Assembly (NCBI GenBank): GCA_000827265.1
Contig: KN834895.1
Location: forward strand, 35,937-66,995
Direction of reading: 5' to 3'
DNA length: 31,059 nt
Source: Collybiopsis luxurians FD-317 M1
Taxonomy: Eukaryota; Basidiomycota; Agaricomycetes; Agaricales; Omphalotaceae
The notes under the pieces were generated by a model. The model made no database searches and was not told where the DNA came from. It saw only the letters and a list, made by a program, of their open reading frames with translations. This document shows positions 22,901-31,059 of the stretch, in pieces (positions within the stretch are counted from its first letter, which is position 1; every line of letters begins with the position of its first letter). The position numbers and the translations under genes are program-made.

Positions 22901-25900
22901 CTTCCAAATATTTCTCATAGGTGATATTCTCGGGAAGAACCAACCCTGGGGGTATCTTACTCTTCCCGCTAACAGGATCCGGCGTCGAATTCCTTCTTAA
23001 AAACTCGACCAGACTCCCATTCTTCAGGTAGGGCGAGACGAAGAACCACGGAGGGTCTCCAAACGCACTACTCGCGCCGTAAAGCTCCAGAACATTAGGA
23101 TGGACGAGCTTTTTCCATATAGCAGTTTCAGCGAGAAAGAGAGATCGAGGTGTAGTCTCCGCGAGAACCTTGATAGCGACCGTCCGCGAAGGGGGAGCGT
23201 ACACATACGTAGAAGTAGGCGTGGTCGAGGGAGGGTAAGGAGGAGCGGATGGAACAGAAGGAGCACGCCAAGTGCCCTTGTACACGTCAGAAAAGAAGCC
23301 CACGCCAATTTTTTCCTCAGGGTCAATCTCGAACCTGAATGTCAAAAAAATAAAAACATCAATCAAGATGCCGTCGAAAAAGTCAAAAAAATAAAGTTAC
23401 CGGGTGATAGTCCAGCTTGGCAGCTCTCTCGCCGGATCCGAGTCATCCCTATTTTTCCTATCCACCGTCGTACTCCGACTCAACCTCCTCAACGCATCAA
23501 TGCTACTCTCGATAAACTCTTTATCCAACGTATCCGACCTCTCCTTCATGCCCTCCCTCCCACTCCCACTACCTCGGCTTCTTCCTGACCCCGACCCCGA
23601 CCCCGACCCAGCTTGAGACAAAACACTCTCATTCGTCTTTGTCGTCGAAGAAGACGAAGACGAAACCGTCTTGGACCTCATCAACCGACCTCCAATCCCA
23701 CCACCACTCCCAGTCTTCTTCATCCCAACCCCACCCTTCTTCGCCCCATCAGAGCCGACCTCCTGATCCCCCTCGGCACCCTCCTCATCAATAATTGTCT
23801 CATTCAGAGGCGTCGAAGGCTGCGATCCCAACCCCAAACCCCCAACCGAATACGAACTCTGCAAACTCATCCTCCTCTTGATCCTAGCCAACGCTTTCGC
23901 CGACGAAGACGAGGTTCTCCGATAAAGCCCCGGCCTTCCCGCCACTGCCGCCATTCCTCCACCACCGCTTCCTGCACCACCTTTCCCAACCTTCCCATCC
24001 TCAGTCGCCCGCTTCTGCGCCCCCTCTTCTCCCTCCTCCACCAAGACCCCATCCCCCTCCTGCCTCTCAACAGCATCCTCCCACCTCTCCCTCTCCAAAA
24101 TCGCCTCCTGAGCCCTCTGCAACGTCTTAATCGCCTCCGCAATCTCCCCCGCATCCAACCTCCCACCTCCAGGACTTCCCACACCCCCTCTGCTCCCCCC
24201 TGCACTACTACCCATTGCCATTCCCAACCCGGCACCAACACCTACACCCACACCCACACCCCCCTCCCCACCTCCATCACCCACAAAAGGTCCCCCACCC
24301 CTCTTCCTCAACCCAACCCCCAACACCCTCATCATCTCAACATCACTCCCCCGACTCAAAGCAGCCCTCATGATATTCCTCAAGTCCGCGTAATCCCGCT
24401 CTGCATCTAACGCGTTTTGGTATTTCGTCAGGGATAAGAGGGTGGGAAGGACGAGGGAGGGCGGGAGGGAGGAGGGGGAGGGGATGAGGGCTGGTGGGAT
24501 GGTGGATGGGATAGCTGAGGGGAGCGTTGAAGGAACCGTCGTCGTCGATGGCAACGAGGATGGGAGCGTGGACGGATCAGCCGTAGCAACACCAGCCCCC
24601 ACCTCTCTCGCGATCGCAATAGCATCCAACACCGGAGCCCCTGCTTCAATCGTCGACCTCGTCGGGATCAACTGCACCGGAACCGGAACCGAAAGTTGCT
24701 TCGGCGTCGTCTGCGTCGACCCTTCTTCCCCTCCAGACGCAGTAGAAGGCCGAGACGAAGGCGTAACCGACACCGTCGGAACCGTCGGCACACCATCACC
24801 ACCATCACCACCGCCCACGCTCACATTCATAGTCGTCTGGCCCTGGCCTTGACCCTGACCCTGACCCTGACCCTGCAACAGCCCACCCGACGCGAGCGCC
24901 GCCGCCAAGGACGAATGCGAACTACTCGCCGGAAGCCCCTGCAGTCCCGGAATCAACAAACTCTGCTCCGACGCCGAAGCAGCTCCAGATACGACTTGTA
25001 CACCAAGGCCCGCACCCTGACCCTGACCTGCACCCGCACCCCGACCCGCGCCAGGATTCGCATTGGCCTTCGAAAGCAACAACGACCCATGCACCGACAT
25101 CGACACTGACACCGATCCCGATCCCGGCCTCGTCGTTGTCGTTGTCGTCGGTGTCAGTGTGGGTGTCGTCGCATACGGAAACGGCGCAAAATGTTCCTGG
25201 TCCATCACTTGCTCCGGAGAAGCCGTTTGCGGCGGCGGGGAGTACGGAAACGGAGGTCGATCTTGTTCCGAGTGCGGGGTATCCACCTCCTCCTCCTTTA
25301 GATGCTGCTGATGTGCCTCTTGCTGCTGCGGCTGCGGCTGGGGAAGAGAACCCTGGTGCATCGTCAAAGCCATCTGACCACCCTGAGCAGGCTGATTTGA
25401 CATCGGAGCTTGCGGAGGCACAGAAGCAGACGCAGACGCAGACGGATGAACCAAACTCAACACATTCCTCAACAGCTCCTCCGTATCTTGCTGTCTCCTC
25501 GCTTCAGAAGCCCGAACTTGCTTCAAGATGCGAATTTGAATCGAGAGCTGTAGTTTACGTAAGTATAGGTAGAGGTCATAGATAAAATCAGATGTAAGTC
25601 AATAACGAAAACCAATAATCAACACACTCACACTAAACATCCCCAACGCATCATGCAACTCCATATCGCACTGCTGAAGCTGCTTCGAAATCTCATCCCT
25701 CTTCAAGTACCTCTGAAGGAACGGTCTACCAGCCTGCTTCGCCAAAACAGCATGAACATCCTCAAACGACCTACATACGTACGTAAGTACGTCAATTCAT
25801 TGACGATATCAAAGTGAACTTATTATGAAGGTTATGATACTCACTCGGTCAACTTATAAATCGGAATTTTCAACTCATCCGATACGTGTTCTCCAGCTTC

Positions 25901-27419
25901 GTACACCTCTTGACGGACAGAAAGTAGAATGTCGGCACAGCGTTCCGTGAGTCGGAGACATTGGAGACGGTTGGACTAGGGGAATGTTTAATCGGATAAT
26001 CGAAATTTAGCATTCGGTACGACGATAAAAAAATAAAAATAAAACAGAGAAAAGTAAAACAAACTCACATCAACCTCCTGCAAACTATCCCAAATCTCCA
26101 ACAACGTCCTCGCCGCCGCCTGCAATCCCGGTACAGGCGCAAGCTCAAACAGGTCCACCGACGTAAGCAACACCTCGTGCAAAACAAGCGCAGAAGTACC
26201 GAGAACCGACGAAGCTGCTTGCGCTACACGCTATTCATACCACAATTATCAAAAAGGAAACGAAAGACGAAAAGTCAGTTAAAGATGCTGATAATAAGTA
26301 AAAAAATTATGAAACCAACCTTCCTCGTCCTCTCCCAATTCTCCATCTGTTCAGCCGGAACACCCTCATGATCCACCTCCTTCCCCTCCTTCCCCTCCTT
26401 CTCACGCCTATCCCCATCCCCTCCCTCCACTTCCCCATTCTTAAGCGTACCCACAGACGTCTTCGACGTACCATGCTCCGAACCAGTCGTACTAGAAACA
26501 GTATGTCTCCGCAGCTTCCCCGACGACTTATCCTCGTCACCGGTATGCTCAAAGAACGACTTGGTATGCCACGGCCTCGATTGGGAATGTGTTTGCGATC
26601 TTCCACGCCCCGGCGCAGAGGAACGACGGGACGAAGAGAAGGGAGCTGAGGAAGACAAGGTGAGTTTCCCACCGCGATCGTCTTGATGTCTCCACCAGGA
26701 CGGTCGAGGAGCTGTAGGCGTGGCAGCTACAGTAGAATGTCAATATCCAAATCAGAAAACAATCAAAGTGGGTACTCACGACTCGTAACGCCATTCCCTT
26801 CCTCAACCGGGGACTTTACGGCGTTCCTCGATCTCGATGTGCTGCGACTACGGAAAGACGAGCTTAAAGCGACCCGATTCGAAGAACTTCCAGTGGCAAG
26901 ATCATGCTGAGCCGCAGTCACAGCAGCGAGCGTGTCTGGACGGAGCGTCGTCGACGGAGTGAGCTGGGGCGGAGAAGCCGGCGTGTCGAATTCAGATCGA
27001 GGTAAGGGAAGGGTAGAGTCGCTGTGACCTCTTCCCCTACCCGCCTTTTTCCCTGCACTCGCATTGGGTTGAAACGGGGGACCCAGTATCGTCGGAGAAG
27101 ACGGCTGAGAGCTAGGAAGGGTATTGGGGTGATTTTGGGGCGGAGAAGAGACAGGCGAGAGAAGCGAGTTTCGATAATTAAGCGAAGGACCTGAAAAAGA
27201 GGCGCTATGACCGTGTCCGCGTCCTGGAACATGCGGAGAGTGGGTATAAGTGGTCGGATTCAAAGGCGATGATAGCCTGGGCGAGTTGTTCGGATTAGGC
27301 GAGCTGGAAGTACTAGGGAAAGGATGGGGTACAGGACTAAACGAAGGGGGTGGAGACGCTAAAGGCGAGTGGTTTGGAACAGGCGAGGTATTCCGTCCAC
27401 GTTCTTGCGTATGTTCCAT
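19913..27419 (-). CDS. Giant TKL-like protein kinase: helical bundle, kinase, unknown C-terminal domain
   Basis: Fourteen exons join in phase to 2142 aa: 27419-26780, 26726-26320, 26230-26069, 25975-25845, 25770-25632, 25547-23401, 23334-22545, 22484-22379, 22310-22146, 22088-21096, 20946-20682, 20511-20318, 20262-20198, 20137-19913. Residues 1-349 are Ser/Pro-rich. Residues 350-515 look like the MLKL-type four-helix bundle (LAPVPGLQAAARTLLEIWDS; LRLTERCADILLSVRQEVYE; RPFLQRYLKRDEISKQL). Residues 515-1205 are low complexity. Kinase 1210-1607: glycine loop IGVGFFSDVYKG, VAIK lysine 1264, HGDLKAANV with Asp 1470, DFG Asp 1488, QAPE, so it is probably active. It has a Pro-rich insert before VAIK and a Gly/Ser/Ala insert of about 120 residues at the hinge. 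The tail from about 1893 is a conserved-looking domain I cannot name (SPTPVALGAVGYLSKPKGEF; YSFPLRAGHKAAHL; ending LRFKPDVLEPTSL). The 149-nt intron at 21095 is the least certain join; the tail could be a separate gene. Confidence 0.82.
23587..23611 (-). repeat. Hexamer tract coding Gly-Ser repeats in the kinase
   Basis: Four tandem copies of a GGGTCG-type hexamer on the coding strand encode SGSGSGSG. This is one of several short in-frame arrays in the low-complexity exon and is likely length-variable. Confidence 0.7.
24841..24876 (-). repeat. Hexamer tract coding Gly-Gln repeats in the kinase
   Basis: About six copies of CAGGGT (plus-strand CCCTGA) encode GQGQGQGQGQGQ. The plus-strand unit resembles fungal telomere repeat but differs from CCCTAA and lies in an open reading frame. 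A similar tract with an alternating Gly-Val product lies near 24,240-24,270. Confidence 0.75.
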
Positions 27420-27426
27420 TGAAAAT

Positions 27427-27473
27427 CTGTAAAATGTTGGAAGAGGTAATGAAAGTATATGAGAAAGACGTAC
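27427..27473 (-). other. 5'-UTR intron of the kinase gene
   Basis: A 47-nt intron with donor GTACGT and acceptor TTTTACAG ends seven bases before the chosen ATG at 27419. An in-frame ATG at 27476 would place this sequence in the coding region, but the strong splice pair and the TATA position favour the downstream start. Confidence 0.55.
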
Positions 27474-27731
27474 CAAGCTGCGAAAGATGAATCAGTAAGA
27501 GTTGGATACCAAATACGACGAGCTCAAGACAAAATTTACCGGGCGAGATGAGCCGGACCACTATATCCAACAAATCCAACTATAGACAAGGCTTTAAACA
27601 CGTCGAGATCCGGTCCTTTACGCGCGATATTTCCAGAGAAAAGCTGAAAGACTTGAAAAGACTTTGAATTCAAGACTTTTTAAACGAAAGGAAATTTCTG
27701 AATTCAAAAATCGAAAAGAGCGAACTAGGCG

Positions 27732-27741
27732 TATATATATA
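27732..27741 (-). promoter_or_regulatory. Candidate TATA box for the kinase gene
   Basis: TATATATATA about 310 bp above the kinase ATG. This fits a 5' leader interrupted by the 47-nt intron. Transcription start not demonstrated. Confidence 0.4.
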
Positions 27742-29129
27742 GATATCGCCCAAAAAGCCTGAAAAGGTTTCGCGGTGGAGATGATGGCGGTCGTAAACTG
27801 AGAATGGAAGCCCACACGATCGACGTCAGGGATCAGCAACCGGCAGGCACCGGCGGAGAGTATTCCGGTTTTGGAATCCGAGGGCCGAGGCGCTGGATGG
27901 GCGCTTAAATACTATCTCTGATTCCCGCCGCCGACGATAGGACAGGAGGATGCTCATACATCCACCTGGAGCGAGCTGGCGTAGCTTGTAGCCGTTGGTG
28001 CGAAGCTTTAATCAACTGTGCGGCTTCCTGTAGGCATCAGGCTCCTCGGTAGACCAGATCGGTGCGCTTTAACCGCTTCGAGCTGGCTTTCTCATTCGAG
28101 GCGCACCATGATCTCGAGAAAGTAACTGATACGGTCAATAGATCCGCCTTTATCAGTGCTCCACGCACATACACCTTCTATGCCCTACCTCTTCCCCAGC
28201 GTCGCTCAAGTGTATATCCCTCTACCCATCCGACGCTAAATCTCAGTTGCCAATACTCCACTCTCGGCGGACCAGCTCGACCTCAAAAGCATGTGCATCA
28301 ACCCCTCAACGTCTAGTTCAGCCTCGCAAGCCTATTCAATCTCACTATGATCGCACCATTCCAACGCAGACGGAGCCTGATTGTAGTTTACCGGAAATCG
28401 AATCGCCTAATATCCAAGTCCAAGTCGGAAGGGCGGACAAGTACCAAAGTCCGTACATACCTGGCATATGGTACGAATCTGACAACCCTCACTCTCCCCT
28501 CCCTGAAACAGCTTCTTAATCTCTACGAATCACCTCCGTCTGAAAATCTTGCTTCTCATTCGATCACCATCTTCACATGAATTTCCTCCACAAAAGTCAA
28601 CATCATCTCCGTAATACAGCGCCACATATAGGGCTAGGCGGGAAAGCGATTAAAACGAGTTCATCTCATCTATGTTACGTGTAGAGCTTGAGATGGACGA
28701 ATATGAGTGGATAGATAGATAGATACTAATACGCGACAGAGTCCCGCATTCGGAACAGCCGAGCGTGTAGTTTAGCAGCGTGTACTATGACTTAAGCTAG
28801 CACTCAACATCTGATTGAAACTGTTCAAAATACCTCTCTGGCAACCTGCATCTATATACGCATAAATCCAGCGAAACTTAGACGTACGAATCTGACTCCT
28901 GTTTCTTCTTTCATGCCATCAACCATGAAACACCCTACAGAAATGATCAGCAAACACTCACCAAAAAGCTCTAAAGAGCAAACAATGGATGGGTCCCACA
29001 GAAGCCTTGTTGTTGAAAGCGGCGAGCTTTCAAAAAAAAACCTCACATTGCACTCCCTGTTGGAAATAAAAGAATAAAATGTATATGAGGAAGACAAGTA
29101 CATTGGCACTTGGGTGTTATGACTATTAC
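27742..29129. other. Intergenic; weak plus-strand open frames at 28,060-28,580
   Basis: Two overlapping plus-strand frames (28,062-28,316 and 28,247-28,519) run away from the kinase promoter, and a candidate 37-nt intron (about 28,210-28,246) lies near their overlap. The products are Pro/Ser/Arg-rich with no motif. A small divergent gene is possible but unproven. Nothing else is seen. Confidence 0.35.
28709..28725 (+). repeat. GATA microsatellite
   Basis: GGATAGATAGATAGATA: about four GATA units. Too short to be more than a local simple repeat. Confidence 0.8.
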
Positions 29130-29670
29130 TCAAAACGATTTAACTTGTACTCCGGCAAAATAGTTGTCAATGACCACGTCGTATTGTCTAGACAAGGGCA
29201 TAGACAGTAAGTAGGTGTGGGGGCTCTTAAAGATGAAGGGGTGTAATCTAGATTTTGTAATTGTTAGGCTATTCTCGTACTCTACGCGATTGCAGCTAAC
29301 AGAGTTGAACGTCGTACTCATTAATTAATGCTATTACAACGTGTGAAGCAGAGTAGAGCGTGTTGACCGTTGCCAAACACGGTCGTCGAATGAATTTTGA
29401 AGTCGTAGCTGGTTTGCTGGGGTCGTTGGCAACGATTTTGAGAGCAAAGCAAGGAATAAAATAGAAGAGATAAATTTGAGAAAGTATAATGATAAAATAT
29501 TCGAGCTGGAAATCCAGCCGCTTATATGCTAATTTACCAAGGGCAGATTCGAATTCCGGATTCTTCTGGGAGCCGAGATTTGAGAGCCCAGGCGTCAAAC
29601 AGGTGCTTAAGAATTTGTCCTTGCCAACATCGTCAAAGATCTTTATATCTGACTGAATACAAGTACTCAA
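29130..29670 (-). other. Weak minus-strand open frames
   Basis: Two frames (29670-29296 and 29321-29130) are open on the minus strand, separated by a plausible intron (GTAATAG near 29,343 to CTGTTAG near 29,298). The first includes KFLSTCLTPGLSNLGSQKNP. There is no recognisable motif, and joining them gives an early stop, so I do not call a gene. Confidence 0.25.
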
Positions 29671-29714
29671 AGATGCAAATTATTCTTCTAAAGTTCCATT
29701 CAAAATATGACTAG

Positions 29715-30851
29715 GCAGACTCAATTTTTGCTAGAACAACTCGTATTCTTGCCCTGAGTTGCCGAGCTGCCAGAATTGCCGACTAGCGGCTTCACCGTGA
29801 CATCTGTGTGACAAGGGTCTGAAAGATCCCTGTTTTTGCTCGGTCATTGACCGACGCTTGCAGAGCTCCCTGTGATCCCTTAAAACTTTGGGAATAAGGG
29901 CACTGAATTGTTACGAATTCAGCTGCGTACTCAGATTTTGGATCCGGTAAGTACTTACAGCAGAAATTTGCAATTTGTAAAAGTTTACAAGATCCTTAAC
30001 AACCATAGTATGGAACCATCATCCAACGACACCACCTGTGAATCAATTGCTGTCGAAATAACAGTTTGTTCTGTTTCTATCTCTTGGATTATATACAGTT
30101 AAAGATCAGCCGGTTATACGAGATCACTTATTTATACAAACTTTTACTGCATGTAGAAAACCACCAAAAGTACGGGTGTGGTTTAGAAGGACCAAATATC
30201 ATTCTAGGGTATCGAACTGAGGTGTTTAGCACCATAGGTGTTATCAGGAGCCTAATGTGTTTGTCGCCATGGAGATGCCGAAATGGGTGAGGTAAATGTG
30301 ATCGGCTTGTTATACGATGTTTCTTGTGGATATAAAAATGAGAAAAATCTGAAGAATTCTGAGAATATTCATGGCAATTTGCTGCTATAATATGAGAATT
30401 TTTCCCTGCGAAAGATTTTGATAAAACCAAACTGCTGGACTAGTATCGATGAAACATCAATTTCTTATATAAGATGCCGCTCTTTGACTGTAGAAACCCT
30501 ATTGAAATCTCAAATACAAATAAACACTATGAAAATTCAGAACTGCAAAACTTTCTGCAATGGGTTGTAAGTATTAGCGCATCTGCCTCTGCTGACAATG
30601 TAATCACACTGCAGTGTACGTTTCTCCGGCATTATCATTCGGATCTGCCACATACCTCGGATTCCATTTACGTACTTAACATAGCCCTATAAGCGGTAAA
30701 AATCGAGTACGCCCGTGGTAACAGGAAGGGTACCAGGGCGGTATTCACATGACATAAGCATCATCGATTAGAAGCTTAGCGCAGCTATCCAGCTAAAACA
30801 TTATGGCTGTTTCAAAATGCAAGGCCCGCTTTAAAAGGGAGGATTTGAGGA
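29715..30851. other. AT-rich, no gene seen
   Basis: Low-GC sequence with short frames in all directions and no motif. A partial copy of the end repeat's CTGCATGTAGAAA motif occurs near 30,148. Confidence 0.5.
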
Positions 30852-31059
30852 GTTGCATCTCAAAATAGGCTGGGAATTTGATGCCTGTGCGTATCCTAGT
30901 ACAACTGCATGTAGAAACAGAAAGGATACTTTTACCTGCCTACTTTTACAAGTAGAGTTCAGTGAATAGTTGCATCTCAAAACAGGCAGCAATGTATTGT
31001 CTGCTTATTGACTGCATGCAGAAACAGGGAGCATTACTTTACCTGCCTGTTATGATGTG
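30852..31059 (+). repeat. Imperfect tandem repeat, 117-bp period, cut by the window end
   Basis: Unit 1 is 30852-30968; unit 2 is 30969-31059 and is truncated. Both start GTTGCATCTCAAAA, carry CTGCATGTAGAAACAG or CTGCATGCAGAAACAG about 60 bases in, and then reach TTTACCTGCCT. AGGC near the start and GCCT near the end could pair as arms. This may be the edge of a larger satellite or mobile element. Confidence 0.7.

Noticed and set aside
23613..24410. Long plus-strand open frame (265 codons) opposite the kinase gene, with others at 24,442-25,109
   Set aside because: They are antisense shadows of a GC-rich, low-complexity exon. Products are extremely Arg/Pro-rich and carry no motif.
24841..24876. 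Telomere-like CCCTGA hexamers
   Set aside because: They code for GQ repeats in frame within a long exon and differ from CCCTAA.
29540..29580. GATTCGAATTCC resembling a tRNA T-loop
   Set aside because: No acceptor or anticodon stem can be folded around it on either strand. I saw no tRNA or rRNA gene in the window.

Overview
The window looks like nuclear DNA of a filamentous basidiomycete (Agaricomycetes-like). The gene models need many short introns (mostly 47-95 nt, GT..AG with occasional GC..AG). The recognisable proteins are fungal: a NACHT-WD40 NLR-like protein, a DML1/misato homologue, a WOPR (Gti1/Pac2-type) transcription factor, and a very large TKL-like kinase with a helical N-terminal module. 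All exon boundaries below were worked out by hand from splice signals and reading phase. No database search was run.

Layout, left to right; every recognisable gene lies on the minus strand. About 0.9-1.8 kb holds a decayed, unrecognised coding relic. A dispersed repeat copy lies at 2457-2870. The NLR-like gene runs 8949 to 3794: basic N-terminal tail, helical region, NACHT ATPase, 14 closely similar WD40 repeats, conserved C-terminal tail. It carries a possible one-base frameshift near 7757-7761. A low-confidence 219-aa gene model lies at 11137-10026 and vague open frames at 11.6-13.1 kb. A second direct copy of the dispersed repeat is at 13148-13565, so the NLR gene sits inside a 10.3-kb segment bounded by direct repeats. 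Then come DML1 (15826 to 13704, 11 exons, 511 aa), the WOPR regulator (17259 to 16112, 5 exons, 309 aa), one or two unrecognised multi-exon genes (19362 to 17585), and the giant kinase gene (27419 to 19913, 14 coding exons, 2142 aa). The last 3.3 kb has no convincing gene and ends in a 117-bp tandem repeat cut by the window edge.

How they relate: DML1 (mitochondrial/cytoskeletal inheritance) and the WOPR factor (developmental switch) look like ordinary neighbours. The NLR and the kinase are the two signalling proteins of interest. Each places a helical module in front of its ATP-using core. In the kinase this module resembles the four-helix-bundle domain of MLKL-like cell-death kinases. The most unusual object is that kinase: helical bundle, about 690 residues of low complexity, kinase domain with two large inserts, then a conserved-looking C-terminal domain of about 250 residues that I cannot name.
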